Part shown: positions 12,731-23,235 of the stretch, piece after piece | Numbering within the stretch: the stretch's first letter is position 1 | Layout: every line of letters begins with the position of its first letter | Source of the DNA: Isoetes taiwanensis | Taxonomy: Eukaryota; Streptophyta; Lycopodiopsida; Isoetales; Isoetaceae | Assembly (NCBI GenBank): GCA_021234155.1 | Contig: JAJEKV010000005.1 | Location: 20,752,089 to 20,816,088 of the forward strand | Direction of reading: 5' to 3' | DNA length: 64,000 nucleotides | Notes under the pieces: model-generated | What the model was told of the DNA's origin: nothing | What the model saw: the letters and a program-made list of their open reading frames with translations, nothing else | Database searches by the model: none | Program-made: the position numbers and the translations under genes

Positions 12731-13430
12731 TTAAGCATTGTGAGACTTCTTACCTCCAACCGTCTTCAAGGAACCTTTGAATTCAAGTTTAAGTATATGG
12801 GAGCTCTCTCGCTTATCAAATAGGCCGCTAGAAGCTATAGCTTCACCCCAAAACAAGTCAGAACTTTCTATGCTTAACAACAATGTCCCCGCCATTTCAA
12901 TGAGGGTTCTATTTACCTCTCGGCTCACCTATCTCTCGGGCCACCTAGTATAGTGCAAAGGAGTTTGTAAGTTCAATCCCATCTACAGAAAATCCTCAAA
13001 GGCCTTAGGAGCAAAATTCCATTGTCAGATCTTAAGGCTCCAGCTCTTTCTTAACCAGCTGCTTTGAAAATGCAAAATATTCAAAGCATTGATTCTAGTT
13101 TTGAGTAAATACACAAATACCTTCTCGAGAAATCATCTAAGAACACAAGGAAATATTTTGATCCCGGCAGTATGTAGCTGGACTGATTGGATCATATAGG
13201 TCAGCAGCGCCAGAGCAAGCCTCCGCTTCTTTGTATGTGAAGGCGTGGAAGCTCTGAATCTCCTTGCGATCTTGCATTGTAAAAACAAATGTTGCGTGGT
13301 CCGTGGATACCCTGCCAATCTTCACAAATCCTCTGTTTGACCAAATGCCATCCGAAGGGGGCGTATATACCCGCAGCTTGTAATGCCATAATGTTTGCTC
13401 TCCTGAGGAGCTTCGCTTCAAGATAATGTA
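12731..13430 (-). pseudogene. copia GAG-pre-integrase and integrase remnant
   Basis: Integrase inserts the element cDNA into chromosomes. Read on the minus strand, LWHYKL at about 13,390 matches the LWHxRLGH opening of the GAG-pre-integrase domain. It is followed by GFVK and a broken zinc-binding part. Around 13,170-13,130 shifted frames give a GSKYFL-like stretch (the core after the first catalytic Asp). Near 13,040 LRSDNG corresponds to the second catalytic Asp region. At 12,913-12,835 an open run contains NRTLIEMA and FWGEA, the classic copia segment holding the third acidic residue region. At least four frame changes occur. Identification as copia rather than gypsy rests on these motifs and on RT lying downstream. 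Confidence 0.85.
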
Positions 13431-13949
13431 TTCTCCTTCAGTTGATTCTGGTAGTGAACCAAGAATCCTAAGCTGCCTCCAGATAGTGTTCTAATCAGCA
13501 CTCAGCCTATCTCAGTGATCTAAAGCACCCCACAACTAGAGGAAAACTTGATCACTATACCCGGTGACGCTTGTTTACTTCTCCATCTGACAAGAGATTC
13601 TTTTGCAAACGTGTACATGTAATATTTTTTTGACAATGGCTTAGATAAGCAATGTAATTGAAATGCTACCTCGCTCCAATTGCTTCCCTAACATGGCAGG
13701 ATCTCCCCATGAATCACCTTGTGGGCATGACAGAATGGGTAATTAAAGTTCCTTGCAGCTTCATGGCTTGTAGCCTAGAATTCATGCGTACCCATTCTGA
13801 GTTGTGGCCTTCCTTCCATCAATTCTAAGGCAACAAACAGAACTCCCCAAGCGATCATCCTCCAGCTTATTCAAATATGCAGCTTGTGTTCCTCCTAATT
13901 GTCAAATACATTTTTCCTCCTCGCAACGGCCGCTTGCTCTTTGGGTAAT

Positions 13950-14770
13950 CGAGCAGATCACAAATCTCGCTGTGATGTCCAAAGCTCTTTCAAAGACGAA
14001 AACAAGTTGCTTGCTTTTACTCTCAAATCGAGGATTCCTTCCTCCATTCTTTCTCCCTTTTTATTTTTGCTTTACCTAACATCAGCCAAGATTCGCTCAC
14101 AAGATGTGCCTTTGTTCTCATTCCGACAATGACTTCAGCTTTCAGTCTCCAGCTTTGTCTAAAGTGTATCCGACAATCAGCTTTCCATATATTGATAATG
14201 ACTCTTCTAAAAGCTGAAGGTAAATCAAGTATGATGCTTTCTACCTTTCCTCATCTCGTGATATCGACACCAATGGCTTAAATTCGGCCCAAAGATCTCC
14301 CCTCATGATGTACGTTAAGGGAAACCTCCTCAGCCCAAATGAAGACTATAGAGCTTTTCCAGAGTAAGACGCATTTCCTCAAGTAAATCAGCTATAATGG
14401 TCTAGTGAGAACCCGGGCTAAATTGCTTCGGGAAAGTGCATGAAAGTCCTCTCACTCAATCTTGTAGGGGTGCTTCATTTAAATTGAAGTATCGTCAACG
14501 CGCCTTCTCAGCCCTTCTCAAACAAGGTCCTAAGCAGACTTAGAATAACTCAATGGTTTCTTCATCGCTCAATAGCACCAGATCCCAGAGTGCCTGATTC
14601 ATGCCTCGCCGGATTGATACAAAGATCCCGCAGGTTCTTATTCTCTCCAGATCAGTCCGATCCGGCCATTTCCGTGAGCATAAAATTTTTCCCATTGAAT
14701 CGGGAATCAGCTTCCCATTCAACAATGCATTCAGTGTTCCGCTGTTCTCCATCGCATGTATTAAAGGTGG
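13950..14770 (-). pseudogene. gag: copia gag remnant with CCHC zinc knuckle
   Basis: Gag packages the element RNA into virus-like particles in the cytoplasm. On the minus strand near 14,710-14,680 the reading SRFNGKNFML resembles the start of the copia-type gag domain (usually FDGxNFxLW). GMNQALWDL near 14,600 matches the expected downstream W-containing segment. Near 13,960-14,004 a broken CX2CX4HX4C knuckle is seen: Cys-Phe-Arg, a corrupted stretch with a stop, then GHHSEIC. The second Cys and a Gly are altered by short insertions. It lies between the 5' LTR and the integrase remnant, as expected. A protease motif was not found. Several frameshifts are needed to follow it. Confidence 0.6.
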
Positions 14771-14851
14771 CTAACTCAAGGATTGTGAAATCACCAAAGA
14801 TAATGACAGAAATGAGTCGTGAGCAGCCATAGCGCGGGCCCATAACCCTCG

Positions 14852-15150
14852 TGAATTAAATCCTATGAAATAATGGAGAATCCAACAAAACAGATGAGAA
14901 ATCACAAATGAGACAAGAAACACGTATCGATCGTAAGATAATATCATTATCAAAATGTTCATAATCGCTTAAATACAAAATTTATCTCCATGAGTTAGTT
15001 TCAGACCGCAGGACTGCTTACACCTTCAACTGCCTAACCGCTTTAACCATCGCCAACATGAAATAAATCCAAAATAGAAAATCCCAAATAAACATCAATT
15101 CTAATGCTTAACACGACCAGGTGATTCCCATTTGGCGGCAAAGAGTGAAG
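14852..15150 (-). repeat. 5' LTR of the copia element
   Basis: Shares with 7,437-7,710 the strings gatcgtaagataatatcatt and aacatgaaataaa in the same order. In minus orientation the LTR ends with the complement of tgaattaaa at 14,852. The tRNA primer-binding site should follow directly below 14,851, but the sequence there is a weak match to the usual initiator-Met site. The outer end near 15,150 is approximate. Confidence 0.75.
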
Positions 15151-15590
15151 TCAAAATGATGCCCAAGATTGTCGCCTACTTAATCTACTGCGAAGATTTA
15201 CCGCTACTTAATTCAAATCCTAGCGTGATTGTGATCACCCCTCGCCACTCAATCCAAAGGTTTTGGAGTTAAGCAAGAGTGTTTTTTGGTTTTGAGTGTT
15301 TGGCAATTAAGCAATCATGCAAATGGAATTAGATGGTAAGCGCCGCTTATGCCGATTGCCAAAGTAAAGCCTGATGAGGCCAAATGCCACCGCTATTTTC
15401 CAAAGCCTAATCATCTCTTGGTACTATACTTAGGAGGTAATCTGTAGACCGTATATGTGGTGTCATGAAGAACCGTATTTTGTAACCCTATAGAAATCTG
15501 CAAATGGCTATCCGCATTCGTATGTGAAGGAGCAGGGTCGAAGGCTGGCAATGATGGGGAGTAGTTGTATTTCTCTCGTTTAAAGGTGAT
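15151..15590. other. No gene recognised
   Basis: Spacer between the copia 5' LTR and the GC-richer island. I see no repeat partner or motif in it. Confidence 0.5.
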
Positions 15591-15636
15591 GGTTGCAGAC
15601 AAGAGATCGCCGCGCAGGCTCCCGTGGATGCCGGCG

Positions 15637-15945
15637 CAAGGGGTTTCTAATTCGCGCTTTGCAGTGCGCGTACGGTCATGAAGTGGGTGATCCGCCGGTG
15701 CTATGGTCGCGCCTATCAGGATCCGCTGAATCGCCCCACTCTATGGCCGGCAGCCATTTTAGGAGAAGTCGGTCGCTTCGCTGGGCCTATTGTGGGATAA
15801 GATCACAAGGTGGGTTTCGGGCAAGGAGCTGTATGCAAGGGGTTTCTACTCATTGCGGCTCCGCAGGCTGCATGACCATGAAGGTGATCCGCCTAATGTC
15901 ATGGAAATTTGCGTACCGAATCGCCCCACTTCTATCAGTTAGCTT
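15637..15945 (+). repeat. Tandem repeat, period about 197 bases
   Basis: The first unit starts at 15,637 (caaggggtttcta) and the second at 15,834 (gcaaggggtttctact). Both carry, in order, a cat-gaccatgaag-like piece, gtgatccgcc, and gaatcgccccact (15,728 and 15,917). Similarity is interrupted by indels. It lies in the GC-richer island just upstream of the HUH-like reading and may be part of the same element. Confidence 0.6.
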
Positions 15946-16218
15946 TGCTTCCACGTATTGTTTTGTAGTTTTCTCGTTATGTTCCCCAGAAGCGCGTTAG
16001 CTGAAGGAGGGGCGCTAAGAGCTGCATCCATCCCACTCGCTTTGTCCGATTGCTCCCCGCCATGTCCGGGAGCAGAGCAAACATGAATCCTTTCCCAACC
16101 TCCTACTTCATGCCTCAAGCATACGTATGAAATCCACCATAGGTACGATCAGTACTTCTAGCCCGACAGTAATTCCAAGAGCCCCCGCCATGCCCAATCT
16201 GGGCCCTTTCAGCTTAGG

Positions 16219-16740
16219 GTGCAATTGACGGTCCAGGACATTAGGCCTCGCTGTGCCAAGATGCTGTGCTTCCCTCAGCTTCTGCGAAGTCATCATCTTT
16301 TTGTGACAAATTCTACAAGTGCGGGCCGCGCTCTGGAGAGGGCCTCTCCTCCAGATCACTTGCATGTTCTAATTATTTTGAGAACACGCTCAAATCTCAA
16401 AGCATCAATGAAAGTTATCAAGATTAACTACGGGGCTAAGGGGTGCTCGCAGGCTCCCAGCGCGCCAAGAACACAAGGCTAATCGCTTTGAAGGGATGGT
16501 GGGCTATTGTATGAAGGATATCGCGCTGTGCACCATTTGTGTCACTGCATGATGTTAGCGTATCTGTGATACAGAAGGGCAAGATCTTTATTTGGCGCGG
16601 GGGCTGGAGATACTAAGGGTCTCGTGTTCTCGGCAATCGTAACATTCTTACGGCGCAGCATATCGTTTACAACATGGTGGACGCCGCGCGTCACGAAGCT
16701 TACTTTACCTTGGCTAGAAATGATCAGAGCGTAAGTATAC
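16219..16740 (+). pseudogene. Possible HUH/Rep-like endonuclease remnant
   Basis: HUH endonucleases nick one DNA strand and start rolling-circle or replicative transposition, using two histidines to hold a metal and a tyrosine to attack DNA. In one frame, after LERASPPD, the triad His-Leu-His is at 16,357-16,365 and is followed by the hydrophobic run VLIIL. About 49 codons later, in a frame shifted by +1, EGMVGYCMKD carries Tyr-Cys-Met-Lys at 16,505-16,516, the YxxK form of motif 3. A third frame gives an open run starting near 16,542 and continuing through NRNILTAQHIVYNMVDAA near 16,635-16,690. The order and spacing suit Rep-type HUH proteins. GMVGYCMKD-like strings are, from memory, typical of Replitron-like plant and algal elements. 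A Helitron origin is the main alternative. Two frame breaks and a stop make it non-functional as written. Motif 1 and a helicase domain were not found. Confidence 0.45.
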
Positions 16741-19700
16741 CCTCGGCTCCAAAGAGCCGGATAATCCTTCTAATACACAAGTGACATGAATGAACACGTA
16801 TTTGCGTTGCGCGGATGGACCTCCTAACCCCTCGCCAAGCATGCCTTCGTGATATCCAATAATTCTATATGGGCTGCCAGCCTCAAGCAGTGTGCCGGAG
16901 AAAAATGGACCCGCGTATAGGTGTATTGGGATGACTTCCCGCCGATGAGGCTGGCGTGAGAATTTCCATGATTTTTGTGGATTCCACGTTTCAGCCCCGA
17001 GGTTCAGATAATTGATCATGATGCCGGGACATATTCCAGCTTTGCTAATTAGAGATCATACTATGGTCAGTATTAGGCCTCGTTAGTTGCCTGCGGGTTG
17101 TACAGCTTTCCTTTTGTGCATTAAGTATTGCTGCAAAAGTTGAAGTGAGGTTGATGCTAACATCCGTGGATGGAAAGTGGCGAGGCTGTGGTGCACATAG
17201 ATCCCTCACTATCGGGCTTCTAGCGCGGATGCCAAATATCCCCTACTTGTGCTTCACGCAATGGAACTCGGAGGAGACATTTTGTACGAGGAGTTTGTGA
17301 ACCAGCTAGTCTAGATTGGGCACGGAAATGCATAGGATGGCGGCCTCAACAGCGCATTTTTAGGCATTACTAGTTTCAAGCAGGTTTACATGGCACTCGA
17401 TAATCGCTATGAACAAAGTAAGCCAGTATGGGAGCAAATGAGCTGCTTCACATCCAGCTCTCATACTCTCAAAGCTCGTGATATGACTCCTAGTAAGGGC
17501 TCTTATTGCAAGGGATCCGCATTAGATAATGTCGAATATAAGCAAGTGTGCTCAAGCCTCGGGAGCCGCGTAAATCAATCTTGCCATGTTCTCGCTTTTT
17601 TAGAATTTCATATAGCGCCATGTTTGTGTCCTAAGAAAATTACGCTTCTACCTCTATGTACCTGGTGTCAGATACATGCCTCGCCTCTTTTACATTTTAG
17701 CTTGATGCCATGCTTTTTGTGCAAGGGGTGATTGTGTGAATGTACATATGGTACTTTCCTCTTATAAGAAAATAACGTAGCTTCACTCTTGGATTTTGCC
17801 CTCAAGTTACCTTTGTCTTGTAAGAGAATAAATGTGTTCAATGCACTTACTTCTTATGTTATGGTGCTGTATTTATATGCTTCTCTCTTGTATTTGTTGG
17901 GACCGTTGCCTTCGCAAGTGCCTATTTAATGGGGTCAATTTGATCCTTATGTTGACCACTGCATCGGGCCGGGTCTGATTCTCGTAGCCAACATATTCTA
18001 TGCAAGGTGTTGTCATCAGACGGCTAAAACACAATAATACAACCAAAAAACAATAATAGAAGCACTTGTAAACGCGGTACTCAAGTGTGTTTACGATATG
18101 TCAGCGCTTTGGCATGGGACATTCAACCTCACACATATATGTTCTCTAAAACCAAAGTAGCATTTTTGTGCCGCTTTTGCTGCCCCAGGCAAACCTACTG
18201 GCATGCTTGTATATATGCCCGCCGAAATATGCCAAAAATCACTCCAAACCCAAAGACTGTAAAACTATCGATCCTGCTACTTCCGAAACGGCCTCAACTT
18301 GCTAGTGGACTAGTGGCCTCCTTAGTTTATAAAGCTTCCCATTAGCTTAGCTTTATACTAGCTTCATTCAGGCCAAAATGGTAATCGCTAAATTTTTGAT
18401 GTGCTCTTAATTCAAGTAGTGTTTGAAAAGCACATGGTAGCAAATTTATCTATGTGTCAACAGTTAAAGTAGCACCTTCTGCTTGCAAGTTTGATGTCTC
18501 CACTTCCATACTTGGAAAAGGATTTCCCTCAACTTGCCTCGCATTTCAACAAAAAATATTTTGAATCAAGCCTAAGGAAATACATTGCTCTTCCAAGCTG
18601 GATTTATGTTTATACTTCAATCCTACATCCGCTTCTTTCCCCGGACATGTATTGTATCTCCTGTGTCATATTAAATCCCGAAGCTGCGGATTTTTGGGCT
18701 AGAAATGAGGGTGAACTGACTTTCATAAATATCCTTGATGCCATGTACTATCACGCTATTATTTTCACTTTCGCTTAATTTTTCTCACTCTTTTGCCACG
18801 CACTATCACGCTTATTATTTTCATTTTCATGGGTAGTCCGTATTATTGTGCTTATGGTCGGCTACTCCCACCTCAAACGCGAATGTATACCGCTAGTCGC
18901 GGATGAACATGCCTATCTATGGCTTGTTTTGGTGTGCATATATCGCGTCATCAATAATGAGAATTCGAGCTACCAAAATGACTAGATGGATGACAGAGAT
19001 GGAGAATTGTTTTTGTGTCGTAAGATTTCCAAAAATAGACAAATTCATTATTTGAATGTGTGTAAGGTCTCACGAGTCTTAAAATGGCTTTGTTGCCGTG
19101 GGATTATGGCATTTTGGACCTCTGGCCCATGCATTAACCAATGCATGGATTCTCATGCCGCATGGTGTTTTATTCCTTGTAGATGTAAGTAAAAAGCAAT
19201 TCTATCCCATTTCTCATTTCCCTTATTTCTCTTTCTTCGCTTCACTTTTTGCCTCGGGTAATGGGTAACATATTACATCTATTGACCATCTATCGCGATG
19301 AACTTGTTGATGCTAATTCCTGAGACTTAGTTTTGCTGACGTATTTCATTAAATTAGTCTATGCAGGAGGCCTATGCGTCTCCAAAATTTGCAAACAAGA
19401 CATGAGAGTTGGAGATCTTACAACATGGTGCTACTAGGAAGCATCCTTCCAAAAACACTTATAGCTCATCCGCTAGTTCTACCTCATTCATGTAATCCCT
19501 TTCTCATAGCAAATATATGGCGGTAACGTCTCCAATTTAGGAATCTCAGGATCCTCTAAACAAGATAAAACTATCTTCAACCATCTTCATGTTTCGCCAT
19601 TCTTTCATCAATATTCCCTGAAAGTTAATTTGTTTCTAAGTATATTATTGTTATTGAATTATACTCTACCAATCATGCACTCCTTCCCGGGACTCACCAA

Positions 19701-20037
19701 AGAGTGTCTACAATATAAGAGAACTCATCAAGTGTGTCTAAGCAATATATGGGATCTTGTGGTCTTTTGAAATAGGCTTTGTTTTCTTACATTGAATAAG
19801 CAACTTCTTTGATTAAATAAAGGCCATGATCGAAATATCCAAAGGGCAACAACCTCAAGAACCCCAACTTTACATAATACTTACTTGTTCAATAACCAAA
19901 GATAGCATTGGGATAATCCAAAGTGACTCCTAAAGACCTTGTTACGCACTCTTTAGAAATAACTAATCTATGAAATGGGCAAACAAATAATTCAACTTGG
20001 AGTCCATATAATGACATTTGGGTGATTGAGGATCCTT
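16741..20037. other. No gene recognised; composition falls to AT-rich
   Basis: The GC-richer island seems to end near 17,050-17,600. Plus-strand open frames at 17,390-17,731 and 18,491-18,778 have no motif I know. A short direct repeat sits at 18,748-18,833. Confidence 0.45.
18748..18833 (+). repeat. Short direct repeat, 57-base spacing
   Basis: The string actatcacgct, followed by attattttca, occurs at about 18,748 and again at 18,805. Confidence 0.6.
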
Positions 20038-20060
20038 TTGTTTTTGTTTTTTTGATGAAC
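20038..20060 (-). other. LINE 3' A-rich tail
   Basis: The plus strand reads ttttgtttttgttttttt, which is A-rich on the element strand and lies just past the last coding remnant. This is the usual end of a LINE copy. Confidence 0.7.
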
Positions 20061-20123
20061 GCACTTGTTAATTAAAAGTTAGTCATGTTATACATGTGTA
20101 ATTCAAACCTGAGAAGATATCCA

Positions 20124-21610
20124 CTAGAGCAACATCACCCAATTCACATACACAAATATGCTGCAGAACAATGCATCACCATGAGCACAAAACTGCTGCG
20201 AGCAGGCATGAATCAAGATATTGCTCTCAAATGACACCTCTTTGATGTCATCCTTAAGGTGCAGAATTTGGTATGCCTTCACAATGCGACAGGCCAAGCA
20301 CTTATGATCCCAGCAGTCAGCCCCTTGAAGATGAGGAGATTTCGCCTCTCCCAGATGGACCAGATGATCCAAGCAGCCGCTATGGAAAGCCCTTCTTGCC
20401 AACTTGCCCCAAGAACTAGGATAGACTCGACAATAGACCCGCTGACCATTCAAGTCACAAATGGGAAAAGACCTGCAGCCACCCAAGCAAGCCTAACATG
20501 GTGACACAAGAAAAGCAAAGGCTCAATTGTCTCATCCCTCCGCGTGCAAAAGAGGGCAAATGACAGAGACTTCCTCCGGACGAAATCGATGAACAAATGA
20601 GTTTATCCGCGACGCGATCTATGAGTGATCTGCCAAATTACAAAATGGATAGCTTTAGGATGTAGCACCGTCCACCCACGCACGCTTTTGACATGAGGCT
20701 CCTGTGGATAAATTCAAAGGCCACTTATGGAGGCAACACCTCAGGATGAAGCAGACCACATACACTCTAGGCAACAGTGCCCTCCTTAACACGCCATGAA
20801 CCACAATTCGCAGTCAGAGCCACGTCTTGTGGTGGGAGGAAGTGGCAGCGCTTTTTCCCAAATGCCCCGTCCTAAACGAAGGAGAAGAAACTCACTGAAT
20901 CAATTCCACGCCAACAATCTGTCCCATTATACCATGCGCAGTATACCGTGAGCACATCTTACTCGCCACCGAGCAAGTTATGAAATGGATGGACGTAAGA
21001 GACCGTGGGACACCCAGTTCGCCCTCACCCAAAGCGGGACCACCAACAACCGGGGAAGGTCAGAGGGATCTCGTAGGGCTATTGGGATGGATCAAAACAA
21101 AGTGCTTACGCCTCCCAAGCAAAATGAAGCAACCCCTTTGGAGTAAGCGAAATGCATTAGGATATGGAGGAAGCGGATAGAACAATGCGCTTCCATGGGA
21201 GGAGAGGCTTAATGGATGGGGAGCCAAAGGAAATGCACATCCAGAAAGACCGTGAATGAGACGCAGACCTCGAGAATTATCGATTATTGAGAATCCGCCA
21301 TATGAACTTAGAAATCGCACTAGGTTTGCAAGAAAGCAACTCATCCCGCTCTCTACAAAGCGAGGTACAACGCACCGCCTAACCAACTTACAATATCGCT
21401 CTTCGGCAGCACCCCGCATGAAGTTCCCGGCTGGGCGACAACAATGAGCTGCATCTTGTTCAAGGTGCCAAAGAAGATGGGATGCCATGTAGACATGTGT
21501 ACCACTAACTCCATTTCGCTACAAAAGTGACACGCACTGTTATGGATAACTGAAGGTGTGGACCACTGCACAAAATGCCTTTCCAAACCCCTTAATAAAT
21601 GACATCCCAC
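20124..21610 (-). pseudogene. LINE ORF2 post-RT and zf-RVT-like C-terminal remnant
   Basis: Continues the RT remnant. Near 21,600-21,400 on the minus strand, GLERHFVQW and STWHPIFFGTLNKM fit the post-RT thumb and connection region (typically LxxWKxxxLSxxGRxxLI and later IPxxVxxxIxKLxRxFLW). GAAEERYCKLVRR near 21,400 matches the W.....kk.HLV.W area. Near 20,480-20,330 the reading fits the C-terminal Cys-rich domain of plant LINEs, including ADCWDHKCLACRIVKAY. The C-terminal end at about 20,124 lies some 65 bases before the A-rich tail. Plus-strand open frames in this stretch are reading shadows. Confidence 0.7.
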
Positions 21611-21751
21611 GCCGCCTTATTTAGGTGTATACCTAATTGAATGCCTAGAAGCTTAGTTGCCTTCCCATGAGTAAGAACCTTCCATGAAATGGGGAAAACC
21701 ACGTGAAGACGGCGCTGAGAGTCTAGGGGTCTATTGTATACATACTAAATT

Positions 21752-23100
21752 CTACAAAGGCTTCAAAGAGAAACTGAGCATTCTCAAGTAAATTCTCGCC
21801 ATCAGCCCATTAAAGAACAAGAAAGTGTCATCTCTGCATACCGACATGTATCTTCTTAGGTAACCAATATCATGGGAAGACCATGGGGATACCGCATCGC
21901 AGTGAGAGAATACCGGTGAAACAATCTCCGCCACACCGTGTTTTGTTGCATAGATAGTTCTAAGTAAATGCCATGTCCTAATTAAAAATGTTGATGAGGT
22001 TCTCCTGAAAAAGAACTCAAGAACTATACAATAATGAAGTTTCATAACATCTCGCTGTAAACTTAGACGAAAAAGGCACTGCCTCTAGTGAAACCCAAAC
22101 AACACTATCATATGCTTTTGCAAAATCCAAAATTTTCCAAGTATACAAATGGGTAACCATGCATTCTAGCCCGAGAGACTTCTTATATGTCAGCCGCCAC
22201 ATTATTCAAGATACACTCCAAGCAAGGCAAGAAACCTAACTGCGGTGGAGGAGACTGACCAAGCACGCCACAAAGCTTCGAAAGCAAAAAGCTTTCAAAG
22301 AAAGATCTTGTACACCGAGGACAAATAAAGCAATGGGCCAATCTGAAATGGAAGAGGGACCTTACATTTGGAATAAGGGAGATGCAACCAGAGTTTCGAG
22401 GATTTCGTCCAAAGTTCTTAAATCCCTCAAAAGCACCATACATCCGCTAATTCGCCAATCCTACTCCCGAAACCCACTGGAGAATACCATCAAGACCCGA
22501 CACTTGCCCCTCTGAGAGAAATGTGGCCTCAAATGCAACCATTCTCATTGATTCTGCCCCCAAAGTGGCCCCTTGCTCACAGTGACTGATGAATTTGCAA
22601 GGTTCTGAAAATCTGGGACTAAAAGGAAGATCACGAGCGCTGAAGAAAGCCGAAAAGTGATTATGCAAAAGCCTCTAAGCTCACCGGATCCAAACAAATA
22701 TGCCCATCCCGACCAGCAGAGATCAAGAGATGCGCCTAGCTTCTTTGTTTTGGCAAACAAAAAACCAGGCACCGTGCCTCCTCTGAACTACTTAAACCCA
22801 AACTTTAATGTGAGCAAGTGTATCCGTTTCCGGGATTCCATCTCACGTAATGCTACACAAAATTTGCTTCTCCACATGACCATCCGGGATGGGGAAGTAC
22901 AGGACCTCGCATGCCTCAAGCTAAGTTTCAAAGAGCCAGAAGGCCTGCTAGCGGCCTGCTCACGCACTTCAACCTTTAGCAAAAGACTTCACAGCGCTGA
23001 GAGCATCAACACCGCCATGCCCCCGTGGTTTAGAGAAAGAAGTGAACCACGCCTCCGGCTCTACAAAATTCTCGCCAAAAAATCATCATCCTTCAAGAAA
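21752..23100 (-). pseudogene. LINE ORF2 reverse transcriptase remnant
   Basis: The RT primes DNA synthesis from the element RNA at the nick. On the minus strand, an open run below 22,668 contains PGLDG-like QVSGLDGI, the standard entry to the RT domain. NSGCISLIPNV near 22,390 matches the xFIxLIPK block, and CGVLGQSPPPQLGF near 22,270 is the segment before the QxGF block. DFAKAYDSVVW at 22,127-22,095 is the first catalytic aspartate motif (normally DFxKAYDxVxW). RDDTFLFF near 21,835 corresponds to the catalytic FADD box, with the first residues altered. The segment above 22,700 resembles the plant LINE linker between endonuclease and RT. Order and spacing agree with a full RT core. Frame changes occur between most blocks. 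Confidence 0.85.
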
Positions 23101-23111
23101 AATATATCTCA

Positions 23112-23235
23112 GCCTTTGAAATATGTCTTAGAGGCAAGATGCACCAAATAAGATAGAGAGCAAGAGTAAAAGAGGACTGTGCCTTTGAAATATGTCTTAG
23201 AGGGGCAAAGATGCACCAGCCAGATGAGAGCAAGA
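23112..23235 (+). repeat. Tandem repeat, two units of about 69 bases
   Basis: The string gcctttgaaatatgtcttag starts at 23,112 and 23,181, each followed by agatgcacca and a gagagcaagag-like piece. It sits exactly at the apparent 5' end of the LINE. Confidence 0.85.

Larger units (their letters stand above)
7437..15150 (-). mobile_element. Ty1/copia LTR retrotransposon, decayed
   Basis: Two direct repeats (7,437-7,710 and 14,852-15,150) bracket remnants in the copia order, read on the minus strand from high to low coordinates: gag with a zinc knuckle, GAG-pre-integrase and integrase, then reverse transcriptase. Integrase before RT is the defining copia (Pseudoviridae-type) order. The span is about 7.7 kb. 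Coding parts occupy about 14,770-11,280, leaving some 3.5 kb without recognisable coding sequence before the 3' LTR, probably from later insertions or tandem growth. All frames are broken many times, so it is not functional as written. I saw no clear RNase H domain and no clean target-site duplication. Confidence 0.85.
20038..23110 (-). mobile_element. LINE (plant L1-like), 5'-truncated
   Basis: A minus-strand non-LTR retrotransposon. From high to low coordinates it shows a spacer before RT, RT blocks, the post-RT region, and the C-terminal zinc-finger-like domain. The 3' end is an A-rich tail at 20,038-20,060. No apurinic endonuclease motif was found above 23,110, where the homology appears to stop at a small tandem repeat; that pattern fits normal 5' truncation during target-primed insertion. 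Target-site duplications were not identified. Frameshifts occur every 100-300 bases, so it is dead as written. Confidence 0.85.

Noticed and set aside
16219-16740. Integrated plant geminivirus Rep
   Set aside because: The motif context differs from what I would expect: no motif 1 at the usual distance, no coat-protein or intergenic hairpin remnant, and the GMVGYCMKD string points to a transposon. It is not excluded without a search.
20980-21447. Plus-strand frames opposite the LINE
   Set aside because: They are antisense shadows of the ORF2 remnant.
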